Assembly (NCBI RefSeq): GCF_000184685.1
Contig: NC_014830.1
Location: 2,852,001 to 2,916,000 of the forward strand
DNA from: Intrasporangium calvum DSM 43043
GTDB lineage: Bacteria; Actinomycetota; Actinomycetes; Actinomycetales; Dermatophilaceae
Reading direction: 5' to 3'
DNA: 64,000 nt
Shown: in pieces, positions 15,671 through 23,569 of the stretch
Layout of the letters: every line of letters starts with the position of its first letter
Position numbering within the stretch: position 1 is the first letter of the stretch
The notes under the pieces: model-generated
The model's input: the letters and a program-made list of their open reading frames with translations, nothing else
What the model was told of the DNA's origin: nothing
The model's database searches: none
Made by a program: the position numbers and the translations under genes

Positions 15671-18600
15671 AGGGTGTCTCCCTCCGGCTGCACGGGACAG
15701 GAGGACTTCACCGGGCAGGTGCGGCAGTTGCCTTGCGAGGCGACGAAGCTCGCGGCGCCCATGCCCTCCGCGGTCTGCTCCACGAGGACTCGCGCCCAGT
15801 CGGGGTCGTCGGAGTCAGCAAGCGCCGGCTGGGAGAGGACGGCTGGACGCAGGCCGCTCAGGCCACCCTTGCCGATGAAGACGAGCGCCGCACCCGCACT
15901 CTCCGCGCCGAGCGTGGGGAAGCCCTGGGAGGCGACGGCCACCTGGTAGGCGCCGAGCTGTCCGTGCTGCGCGAGCTCGGCCTGCGTCGGTTTGCTCGTG
16001 CCGGTCTTGAGGTCGACGATCCGCAGTCGGCCCTGGCGGTCGCGCTCGATGCGGTCGACCCGGCCGGCCACCACGGCTCGACCGACCGTGACCCGGAACT
16101 CGGTCTCGATGCCGACCGGCTCCCACTCCCTCGCGACGGACTCGCGGTAGGCGACGTAGCGGGACACCATGTCGTGGGCCTCGCGTCGGGTCCGCTCGGT
16201 GACCCACCCGCGCCGCAGGCCCAGCCGGCCCCACCGCGCGTCGACCTCGGCCACCAGCTCCTCGCGGGTGGCGTGGGGCCGCTCGGCGACGATGTCGTGC
16301 ACCAGGGTGCCGACCGAGGCGGCCCCGAGCGAGGGACCGTCACCCCCGACGGAGGTCAGGAACCAGCGCAGCCCGCACTCCGAGAAGTAGGTGACCTTCG
16401 AGGGAGAGACGTGGACCGGCTCGCCCTCGCGGCGCACCGGCTGGTCGGTCGTCACGTCGCGCAGCGCCCACCATCGCCCGGGGTCGGCCCCGCGGACGTC
16501 GGCGGCGGCCGCGGCGGCGAGCAGGGCCAGGGCCGGCTCGGCGACCCCGGGGTCCGGGCTCACCACCTCGCGGCGCAGCTCGCCGACGAGACCCGGCAGG
16601 GACATCGGCCGCGAGACCTCCGTGTGCGGCCGCACCTCGTCCGCCAGCCGTCCGCCCTCGGGTGGGTCGACGAGGTCGAGGTAGACCGACGGCTGCTCGT
16701 CCTCGTTGCCCACGGCGGTGACGAGCAGCCGCTCGGTGGACCTGGTGACCGCGACGTGGAAGAGCCGCGTCTCGTCGTAGCGGACCGCCGCCTGGGCCGC
16801 GCGGAACCCGACCGGACGCTGGCCCACGACGTCGACGAGGTCCTCCGAGCCGAGGATCGATCCCCGCAGGCGGAGGTCGGGCCAGACGCCCTCCTGGACG
16901 CCGGCGACGACGACGAGGCGCCACTCCCGGCCGGCTGCGCTCTGTGGCGTGACGAGGGAGACCTGGGCGCCGGTCTGGCCGCCCACGAGCAGCGTGTCGC
17001 CAGGGACGTCCTGGCCGAGGATGTGCTCGACGAACTTGTCCGGGCCGGCGCTGGGCAGCCGGTCGACGAAGGCTCGCGCGGCGTCGAAGAGGCCCAGCAC
17101 GGCATCGAGGTCGCGATCGGCCCGCTCGGCCCCGGGTCCACCGGCCAGGGCCTGGCGCCGCCACGCGTCGGCCACGCCGGCCCCCTGCCAGATCGCCCAG
17201 AGCACCGACTCGGCCGTCACGCCCGCCCCCCAGCGCCCGTCCGCCCCGACGAGTGCCGCCTCGACCCCGGCAGCGAGCGCCCCGGCGACCCGTGCTGCCG
17301 GGCGCCCGACCTCCCCGAGCCGGCCGGCCCACAACGGGTTGCGCACCAGCTCGGCCAACAGCTCGTCGCTGGACCGTCCCCCGCCGTCCGCCAGCTCCTC
17401 CCGGCGGAGCACCCTGCGGAGCCGGCGCAGGCCCACGGTGTCGGACCCGCCGATCGGCGACAGGACCAGGTCCGTGACCGTCACCGGGTCGAGGACGTGG
17501 CGCGGGCCACGGGCGATCCGGACGGCCTCCCCGAGCAGGGTGAGCAGGGGACGCACGGCGTTCTCGTCCCGCACCGGTGTCTCCGCGGTCGCGGCGCCCA
17601 CGGGCACACCCGCCTGGGCCAGGGCGCGGCGCAGGGTCGCGGCGCGGCCGCTGCCGCGGACCACGACGGCCATCTCGGTCCAGGGCACTCCCTCGACCAG
17701 GTGGGCGCGCCGCAGGACGGAGGCGATGTGGCTGGTCTCCTGGGCCACCGAGCGCAGCAGCGCGACGTCGACCGTGGCCCGGCCGGGAGCCGGCTGGACC
17801 GAGCGCTGCTCGCCCCCGCCGAGCGCCCCGATCCGCCGGACGACCCGCGAGGCGACGTCGGCGACCGGGGCGGGGAGCCGGTGTCCCACGGAAAGCACCA
17901 CCGTCTCCCGCGGCACGGCGCCGGGCCGCGAGACCCCGAGCGACTCCCAACCGTGCGCGAGGAACCGCGGGTCGGCGCCGCGGAAGGTCTGGACCGCCGA
18001 GTCGGGGTCTCCCAGCAGGACGATCCGCAGGCCTCCGCGCGAGACGACCCGCAGCAGTCGAGCGGCGGCGGACGTCATCTCCTGGGCGTCGTCGACGACG
18101 ACCAGTCGCAGCCGCTCATGGAGCCGCGCGAGGGCCGACGGGTCGTCCTCGAGGAGATCCGCAGCGGACGTGAGCACCCAGGCCGGGTCGTAGGCGCCAT
18201 GCCGGCTGAGGGCCGTCACCTCGTCGTACTCCCGCAGCACCTGAGCCGCCGCGACCCACTCGGGCCGGTCGTGCTCGACACCGAGGCGGAGCACATCCTC
18301 GGGGCCCTGGCCGTGCTCCACCGCGCGCATGAGCAGATCGCGCAGCTCGTTGCGGAAGCCCCGGGTTGCCAGCGCGTCGCGCACGGATTCCGGCCAGGCT
18401 GGCCCTGGCGCGTCGCCTGAGGCGTGACCGGCCAGCAGGTCGCGCAGGATCGCGTCCTGCTCCGGGCCGTTGAGCAGGCGTGGGGGCGGGTCCCCCCGCA
18501 GCGCCGCCTCAGCGCGCAGGATGCCGAACCCGAGCGCCTGCCAGGTGCGAGCGAGGGACTGGGTCGAGGTGCCGGCCAGGCGCGCCGTCACGCGCTCACG

Positions 18601-18828
18601 CAGGGCACCGGCGGCTGTCCGGCCGGCCGCCAGGAGCAGGCACTCGTCGGCGCGGGCCCCCCGGGCGACCGCGTCCACGACGATCTCGACGGCCAGCACC
18701 GTCTTGCCGGTGCCCGGGCCGCCGAGGACCCGCAGGACGCCCGCCTCCGACTCGACCGCGCGCCGCTGGCCCTCGTCGAGGCTCACCTCGCCGACGACGG
18801 GCGCTGGAGCTCGGCGGAGGATGACCAC
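15667..18828 (-). CDS. adnA: AdnA-type helicase-nuclease subunit
   Basis: A 1053-aa UvrD/REP-like motor plus nuclease. Walker A is GGPGTGKT near residue 37. The nuclease has VAGRVDRIERD, RIVDLKTG and QLGAYQVA in the C-terminal third. Four cysteines (ECGLRWF near residue 815, then CRTCPVKSSC close to the C-terminus) match the AddB/Cas4-type iron-sulfur staple. With AdnB it forms the mycobacterial-type end-resection complex. GTG start. The 215 bp to the next gene (18829-19043) hold a copy of the 13-mer at 18977 and an inverted near-copy at 18925. Confidence 0.9.
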   Translation of the reverse strand: MVILRRAPAPVVGEVSLDEGQRRAVESEAGVLRVLGGPGTGKTVLAVEIVVDAVARGARADECLLLAAGRTAAGALRERVTARLAGTSTQSLARTWQALGFGILRAEAALRGDPPPRLLNGPEQDAILRDLLAGHASGDAPGPAWPESVRDALATRGFRNELRDLLMRAVEHGQGPEDVLRLGVEHDRPEWVAAAQVLREYDEVTALSRHGAYDPAWVLTSAADLLEDDPSALARLHERLRLVVVDDAQEMTSAAARLLRVVSRGGLRIVLLGDPDSAVQTFRGADPRFLAHGWESLGVSRPGAVPRETVVLSVGHRLPAPVADVASRVVRRIGALGGGEQRSVQPAPGRATVDVALLRSVAQETSHIASVLRRAHLVEGVPWTEMAVVVRGSGRAATLRRALAQAGVPVGAATAETPVRDENAVRPLLTLLGEAVRIARGPRHVLDPVTVTDLVLSPIGGSDTVGLRRLRRVLRREELADGGGRSSDELLAELVRNPLWAGRLGEVGRPAARVAGALAAGVEAALVGADGRWGAGVTAESVLWAIWQGAGVADAWRRQALAGGPGAERADRDLDAVLGLFDAARAFVDRLPSAGPDKFVEHILGQDVPGDTLLVGGQTGAQVSLVTPQSAAGREWRLVVVAGVQEGVWPDLRLRGSILGSEDLVDVVGQRPVGFRAAQAAVRYDETRLFHVAVTRSTERLLVTAVGNEDEQPSVYLDLVDPPEGGRLADEVRPHTEVSRPMSLPGLVGELRREVVSPDPGVAEPALALLAAAAAADVRGADPGRWWALRDVTTDQPVRREGEPVHVSPSKVTYFSECGLRWFLTSVGGDGPSLGAASVGTLVHDIVAERPHATREELVAEVDARWGRLGLRRGWVTERTRREAHDMVSRYVAYRESVAREWEPVGIETEFRVTVGRAVVAGRVDRIERDRQGRLRIVDLKTGTSKPTQAELAQHGQLGAYQVAVASQGFPTLGAESAGAALVFIGKGGLSGLRPAVLSQPALADSDDPDWARVLVEQTAEGMGAASFVASQGNCRTCPVKSSCPVQPEGDTL

Positions 18829-18976
18829 GGCAGGATTCCATCACGAGGAGCCGACAGCCTGCCGGACCGAGCGGGTTCCCCGCGCGCGTCAGCCTCCGAC
18901 CGTGGCGGGCGCCGCAACCAAGGGGTATGCCGCCCAGCCCGGCCCCGTGCCCGCCGGACCCGGGGCGCGGGGCGAG

Positions 18977-18989
18977 CCCAGCGGCATAC
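18977..18989 (-). repeat. 13-mer repeat, copy 3
   Basis: Exact copy in the adnA/alkyltransferase intergenic gap. A partial copy in the opposite direction (GTATGCCGC at 18925) makes a loose inverted pair, with about 45 bases between the paired arms. Confidence 0.9.
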
Positions 18990-19043
18990 GGGCGGCGTCG
19001 GGACCTCCGGGCGACAGACGGCACGACCGGCTCGCAGCCGACC

Positions 19044-19757
19044 TCAGTCGGCGACGAGCTCGACCTCGAAACCCGCGTCGTCCTCGAGGTACGCGGCGTA
19101 GTGGTCCGGGCCACCGGCGAACGGGTGCCGGTCGGCGAACAGCAGCGTCCACCCGCCCTCGGCGCAGGCAGCGACGATGTCGTCGACGTCGTGCCGGGAG
19201 CCCGCGTGGAAGGCGAGGTGGTTGAGCCCGGGACGCGTGCGCTGGTGCTCGCCCCCCACGACGTCCGGCCCGGACTCGACGACGATGTAGGCCGTCCCCA
19301 GCTCCCATGCCTGACCGTGCCCCCAGTCGTCACCCAGGCGGTAGCCGAGCCGGCTCAGCAGCCAGCCCCACGCGCGCCTGGCGGCGGCGATGTCCGCGAC
19401 CCACAGCTCGACGTGGTGGAGCGAGCCGCGCCGGCCGGGGGACGTCGCAGGCGTGGGCGGGATCGGCCAGCGCGCGATCTTCAGGTCCGCCCGTGCTCCG
19501 TCGAGCAGGCCACCCACCATCGGGGTGCCCTCGGCCCGCCAGTGCTCCACCGCCACCACCTCGTGACCCTGGGGCGGCCGGCCGTCGGCGCGGATGACGC
19601 GCCACCAGGGGACGTCGGAGCCGTAGCGGCTCATCACGGTGCCGACGTTGCGCGCGCCGCCCTCCCCGAGCGCGCGGGCGATGTCGCCGTAGGCCACGAC
19701 CCGCCCCGACGGGATCTGTTCGACGACCTCGAGGACCCGCTGTGCGTAGGCCTCCAT
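19044..19757 (-). CDS. Alkyltransferase-like (ATL) domain fused to a VOC/glyoxalase-like domain
   Basis: A 237-aa fusion. Residues 1-~95 are an MGMT/ATL DNA-binding domain: PSGRVVAYGDIARALG, the helix RNVGTVMSRYGSDVPWWRVI, in which the usual methyl-acceptor PCHR is PWWR, so it can bind O6-alkylguanine but not repair it. Residues ~115-237 form a VOC domain (LHHVELWVADIAAARR...LNHLAFHAG...YAAYLEDDAGFEVELV) with His and Glu at the usual metal positions. ATL proteins are normally ~100 aa and stand alone. The ATG overlaps the moeZ stop by one base. Confidence 0.8.
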   Translation of the reverse strand: MEAYAQRVLEVVEQIPSGRVVAYGDIARALGEGGARNVGTVMSRYGSDVPWWRVIRADGRPPQGHEVVAVEHWRAEGTPMVGGLLDGARADLKIARWPIPPTPATSPGRRGSLHHVELWVADIAAARRAWGWLLSRLGYRLGDDWGHGQAWELGTAYIVVESGPDVVGGEHQRTRPGLNHLAFHAGSRHDVDDIVAACAEGGWTLLFADRHPFAGGPDHYAAYLEDDAGFEVELVAD

Positions 19758-20935
19758 CAGTACTCCGGCTGGCTCGAGTCGATCTCGCGCAGGTAGGCAA
19801 TGACTCCGCCGGCGACGTTGGCCACGTCGACGTAGCCCGCGCGCATCGCCAGCCGGGTCGCCTCGGCGGACCGCCCGCCCACCTTGCAGTGGATGAGGAC
19901 CCTTCGGTCGCGGGGGAGCTCGTCCCAGGCCGCACCGCTCCGGAACCGGTCGAGGTGGATCGGGACCGCCCCGGGGATGGACGCGATGGCGCGCTCCTGG
20001 GGCCCGCGCACGTCCACCAGGAGCGGCGGTCGGCTGCCCGCCAGCTCGTCGGCCATCTGCCGGACCGACACCTCCGGGATCGAGCCCTCGCCGACGGTGG
20101 GCGCGCCTGGCACTCCGCAGAACTCGACGTAGTCGATGAGCTCGGTGATCGAGGGGTTCTCCCCACAGACCGGGCACTCGGGATCGGCCCGGACCGTCAA
20201 CGTGTCCCACGACTGGCGCAGCGCGTCGTGGACCAGGAGGCGGCCGGTCAGCGGATCGCCGAGCCCGAGCAGGAGCTTGATGGCCTCGGTGGACTGCACC
20301 GATCCGATTGCTGCGCAGAGGATCCCGAAGACTCCCCCCTCGGCGCAGCTCGGAACCGCACCGGGTGGCGGCGGCTCGGGGAAGACGCACCGGTAGCACG
20401 GGCCGTGGCCCCTCCACCAGATCGACACCTGGCCGTCGAAGCGGAGGATCGACCCCCAGACGTGCGGCTTGCCGAGCAGCACGCAGGCGTCGTTGACGAG
20501 GTAGCGGGTGGGGAAGTTGTCGGTGCCGTCGACGACGAGGTCGTAGTCCCTGATGATGTCGAGCGCGTTGCCGGAGTCCAGGGTGACGTCGTGGCGGACC
20601 ACCGCGACGTGCGGGTTGACCCGGGCGACCGCCGCCTCCGCCGACTCGGTCTTGAGCCGACCGAGGTCGGCGTCGGAGTGGATCACCTGGCGGTGCAGGT
20701 TGGTCAGCTCGACGACGTCGGCGTCGACGACCCCGATGGTGCCCACTCCCGCCGCGGCGAGGTAGAGGAGCGCCGGCGAACCGAGGCCGCCGGCGCCGAC
20801 GACGAGCACGCGCGCCGCGGCGAGTCGCTCCTGGCCCTCCCGACCCACACCCGGGATGAGGACGTGCCGCGCGTAGCGGGTGACCTCCTCGCCGGACAGT
20901 GGTCGCCCCGTCTTGACCAGTGGCTCGAACGGCAT
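19757..20935 (-). CDS. moeZ: MoeZ-type adenylyltransferase/sulfurtransferase
   Basis: A 392-aa protein. The ThiF/MoeB E1-like domain has VLVVGAGGLGSPALLYLAAAGVG (~38-60) and DNFPTRYLVND; zinc Cys pairs are CYRC (~190) and CPVC (~270). The C-terminal rhodanese domain has the active-site loop HCKVGGRSAEA (~360). It activates the C-terminus of sulfur-carrier proteins (ThiS/MoaD/CysO-like) by adenylation and thiocarboxylation. ATG 20935 (MPFEPLVKTG) matches relatives better than an upstream start. Confidence 0.9.
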   Translation of the reverse strand: MPFEPLVKTGRPLSGEEVTRYARHVLIPGVGREGQERLAAARVLVVGAGGLGSPALLYLAAAGVGTIGVVDADVVELTNLHRQVIHSDADLGRLKTESAEAAVARVNPHVAVVRHDVTLDSGNALDIIRDYDLVVDGTDNFPTRYLVNDACVLLGKPHVWGSILRFDGQVSIWWRGHGPCYRCVFPEPPPPGAVPSCAEGGVFGILCAAIGSVQSTEAIKLLLGLGDPLTGRLLVHDALRQSWDTLTVRADPECPVCGENPSITELIDYVEFCGVPGAPTVGEGSIPEVSVRQMADELAGSRPPLLVDVRGPQERAIASIPGAVPIHLDRFRSGAAWDELPRDRRVLIHCKVGGRSAEATRLAMRAGYVDVANVAGGVIAYLREIDSSQPEY

Positions 20936-21038
20936 GGCACCACGGTACTGGTCGGTATGGTGAGAGCGACATCGTCGTCCACCGTCGCCGACCGGCTTGT
21001 GGTGGGCCCGGTGCGCGAGAGGAACCACGAGGACCCCC

Positions 21039-21728
21039 ATGCCCGACGAGACGCCGACCCGTCAGCCCGCGACGCCGTCACCGATGCCGCGCGGACAGCG
21101 CCTCCCCCGCTCCGAGCGGCGCGCCCAGCTCCTCGAGGCAGCTCTCGGCGTGTTCGTCGAGAACGGCTACCACCAGGCCGCGATGGACGACATCGCCGCC
21201 CGTGCGGGTGTCTCCAAGCCGGTCCTCTACCAGCACTTCCCGGGCAAGCTCGAGCTCTACCTCGCGCTCGTCGACCAGCACTCCACCGAGCTCGAGAAGC
21301 TCGTCCGCGACGCCCTGGCACTCGAGGACAACAAGGCGCGCATCAACACCATGGTCAACGCCTACTTCGACTTCGTCGCCCAGGAGGGCGCGGCGTTCCG
21401 GCTCATCTTCGAGTCCGACCTCGCCAACGATCCCGAGGTCCGCAAGCGCCTCGACCAGGTCGACCTGACGTGCGCGGAGGCGATGGCCGACATCATCCGG
21501 TCCGAGACGTCGATGGAGCACGACGAGGCGGTCCTCGTCGGCGTCGGCTGCGTGGGCCTGGCCCAGACCTCAGCGCGGCACTGGCTCGACCACGAGGACA
21601 CGATCTCGAAGGAGACCGCGACCCGGATCACCAGCGCGCTCATCCGGAGGGGCTTCGGCGCCTTCCCGAACGTCGGCCGGGAGGGGCGCGCGTCCGGCCG
21701 GGAATCGGTGGCCTCGACCGCTGGTTAA
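21039..21728 (+). CDS. TetR-family transcriptional regulator
   Basis: A 229-aa regulator with a clear N-terminal HTH: RAQLLEAALGVFVENGYHQAAMDDIAARAGVSKPVLYQHFPGKLELY (~28-75). The ligand-binding domain is helical with no recognisable ligand signature. Divergent from moeZ with 103 bp between, and upstream of a DUF3107 gene, as in Rv3208-Rv3208A. Autoregulation is likely but no operator was identified. Confidence 0.88.
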   Translation: MPDETPTRQPATPSPMPRGQRLPRSERRAQLLEAALGVFVENGYHQAAMDDIAARAGVSKPVLYQHFPGKLELYLALVDQHSTELEKLVRDALALEDNKARINTMVNAYFDFVAQEGAAFRLIFESDLANDPEVRKRLDQVDLTCAEAMADIIRSETSMEHDEAVLVGVGCVGLAQTSARHWLDHEDTISKETATRITSALIRRGFGAFPNVGREGRASGRESVASTAG

Positions 21729-21807
21729 GGTGACGAGGGGGCGGACCGAGCCGGTGACCGGCTGGATCGCTGCCCACCCTGACTGACGACGAGAAAGTGG
21801 GTTGACC

Positions 21808-22029
21808 GTGGAGGTCCGAATCGGCGTGCAGCACGTGGCACGCGAGATCACCTTCGAGACGACGCTGAGCGCCGACGAGATCATCGAGGCGGTCAGGAAC
21901 GCCCGTTCGGGCGAGGTGCTCGAGCTGACCGACGAGCGCGGCGGCCGCATCATCGTGCCGAGCAGCTCGATCGGCTACGTGACGATGGGAGCCGAGCGCA
22001 AGACCGGCGTGGGTTTCGGGGCGCACTGA
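21808..22029 (+). CDS. DUF3107 protein (TB9.4-like)
   Basis: A 73-aa protein, VEVRIGVQHVAREITFET..., LTDERGGRIIVPSSSIGYVTMG, ending KTGVGFG. This is the actinobacterial DUF3107 family (mycobacterial Rv3208A). Function unknown; small beta-rich cytosolic fold predicted. GTG 21808 is preferred over TTG 21802 because homologues begin at this residue. Confidence 0.85.
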   Translation: MEVRIGVQHVAREITFETTLSADEIIEAVRNARSGEVLELTDERGGRIIVPSSSIGYVTMGAERKTGVGFGAH

Positions 22030-22057
22030 GTCACGAGATCCAAAGTGGGTAGACGCA

Positions 22058-22135
22058 ACTGTGACCTTTCACGTCCCTCACTTCGCCCGCCGAAAGTGAA
22101 AGATTGTGGGCGTGATCCGAAATAGCGGTCACAGT
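22058..22135. other. Nested inverted repeats in the leader of the GlsB-like gene
   Basis: An outer pair ACTGTGACC (22058-22066) / GGTCACAGT (22127-22135) encloses an inner pair CTTTCAC / GTGAAAG (22066-22072, 22096-22102). This is unusually AT-rich for the window. It could be a folded 5' UTR or paired operator half-sites. Confidence 0.4.
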
Positions 22136-22176
22136 AGGCGCGGAAGCCCGCGACTCGACCCGAAGGAGCTCAACAC

Positions 22177-22443
22177 GTGATTTCCTCGATCATCTGGACC
22201 ATCATCGTTGGATTGATCATCGGCCTGCTCGGGCGGCTGCTCCTGCCAGGCAGGCAGAACATCTCGTTGGTGATGACGACCCTCATCGGTATCGTCGCCT
22301 CGCTGATCGGTGGCGTGATCCTCGGTGCCCTCGCGTACAACAACGACAACGGCGGAATCCCGTGGCTGTCCATCATCGTCGGTGCGATCCTCGCGGCCGG
22401 CGGCATCCTGATCTACGGCAGGGTCACCAACAAGGCAGTGTGA
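22177..22443 (+). CDS. GlsB/YeaQ/YmgE-family membrane protein
   Basis: An 88-aa protein with three hydrophobic segments (IIWTIIVGLIIGLLGRLLLPG, LIGIVASLIGGVILGALAY, WLSIIVGAILAAGGILIYG) and the family GRLLLPG turn. These 'transglycosylase-associated' proteins are small inner-membrane stress proteins with no proven activity. GTG start with AAGGAG upstream; a clear terminator hairpin follows. Confidence 0.88.
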   Translation: MISSIIWTIIVGLIIGLLGRLLLPGRQNISLVMTTLIGIVASLIGGVILGALAYNNDNGGIPWLSIIVGAILAAGGILIYGRVTNKAV

Positions 22444-22460
22444 CGCCCCGCGGATGAGAC

Positions 22461-22493
22461 GAAGGGCCCGGCCCCCCGTGGGTCGGGCCCTTC
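22461..22493 (+). terminator. Terminator hairpin after the GlsB-like gene
   Basis: Arms GAAGGGCCCG and CGGGCCCTTC around a 13-base loop, 18 bp after the stop codon. Confidence 0.8.
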
Positions 22494-22501
22494 GCCATGC
22501 C

Positions 22502-22514
22502 GTATGCCGCTGGG
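22502..22514 (+). repeat. 13-mer repeat, copy 4
   Basis: Exact copy, intergenic, between the terminator at 22461 and hairpin element A1. Confidence 0.9.
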
Positions 22515-22540
22515 CTGGCTCCGGCGGCACCACCCGCTTC

Positions 22541-22614
22541 CGCAACACACCCGCTGACCGCGCACACGTGCCGTCTGCAGCCGGCGTGAGCGCGCGGTAA
22601 GCGGGTGTGTTGCG
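22541..22614. repeat. 74-bp hairpin element A1
   Basis: Arms CGCAACACACCCGCT and AGCGGGTGTGTTGCG; the stem continues as ACCGCGC/GCGCGGT; the centre is CTGCAGCC. Lies between convergent genes (GlsB-like and ferritin-like). Confidence 0.9.
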
Positions 22615-22663
22615 GTGGGGATGGGCGGTGGGGGTTGGCGATGCGACGGGGCGGGGGCGAGGG

Positions 22664-23371
22664 TCAGGCGGAGAGGCCGAGACGCTCCATGCGCTTGGTG
22701 TGCGCGTCGGTGAGCCGGACGAACATCCGGCCGAGCTCGGCAAGGTCCGCGCCGCCGCTCCCCGGGGCCCCCACGAGCAGACTTCCCAGGGCATCGCGCT
22801 CGACCCCGACGCGTTGCGCCTGGGTGATGGCCTCACCGACGAGGCGCCGTCCCCACAGCGCCAGCCGGCCCGCGACCCGGCCGTCCTCCTCGATGGCCTG
22901 GCGCACCGCGGCCACCGCGAAGTCCGCCTGGCCCTGGTCCTCCAGGACCGCGAGGACCAGCGACTTGGTGTCCGGGTCGACGTAGTTGGCGATCTCCCGG
23001 TAGAAGTCCTGCGCGATCCCTTCGCCGACGTACGCCTTGACCAGTCCCTCGAGCCAGTTGCTCGACGTGGTCCTCGCATGGAAGGCGTCGACGGCCTCGA
23101 CGAACGGCTGCATGGCCTCCTCCGAGTCGACCTCGAGCGCACGGAGCCGATCGGTGAGCAGCTTGAAGTTGCGCAGCTCGTGCGCCGCGAGAATCGCCAG
23201 CGCCGAGGTGTGACCCAGCGTCGGGGCCAGCTCCGAGTCCTTGGCGAGCTGCGCGAACGCCCGCAGCTCGCTGTAGGCGAGGGCGCCGAGCAGGTCGACG
23301 ACGGCTGCCCGGTAGTTCGGGTCGAACAGGTCCCGGTCGCCGTCTGCCCGCGTCGGCGCGTCTTCGCTCAT
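22664..23371 (-). CDS. Ferritin-like/MiaE-like fold protein
   Basis: A 235-aa all-helical protein of the actinobacterial 'ferritin-like fold-containing' family (mycobacterial Rv3210c). Candidate diiron ligands are in YSELRAFAQLAKDS, LAAHELRNFKLL and the later QDFYREIANY. No activity is proven; similarity to the tRNA hydroxylase MiaE is only of fold. ATG 23371 is chosen over TTG 23380. It is followed on its 3' side by the convergent repeat region. Confidence 0.8.
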   Translation of the reverse strand: MSEDAPTRADGDRDLFDPNYRAAVVDLLGALAYSELRAFAQLAKDSELAPTLGHTSALAILAAHELRNFKLLTDRLRALEVDSEEAMQPFVEAVDAFHARTTSSNWLEGLVKAYVGEGIAQDFYREIANYVDPDTKSLVLAVLEDQGQADFAVAAVRQAIEEDGRVAGRLALWGRRLVGEAITQAQRVGVERDALGSLLVGAPGSGGADLAELGRMFVRLTDAHTKRMERLGLSA

Positions 23372-23569
23372 GGCCGCCAATCTAGTCGCGCGTCGGCGGC
23401 GGGGCAGCGTGGACGGCCAGGTGGCGGCCTGCCGGTAGACTGGGCGGGACCATGCGGTGCCCGGTCGGCCCGATGACTGCTCACTGACTTCCCCGATCGG
23501 CCCGGATCACGACTCCTGCACTGAGCTCCCGCAATCGCGTGTGGTGCTCGTGCCGATCGAAAGACAGTG

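Noticed and set aside
22541-22614. 74-bp elements as ordinary rho-independent terminators
   Set aside because: No U tract, constant arms and exact constant length are not explained by termination, and one copy lies between divergent genes. Termination may still be a side effect.
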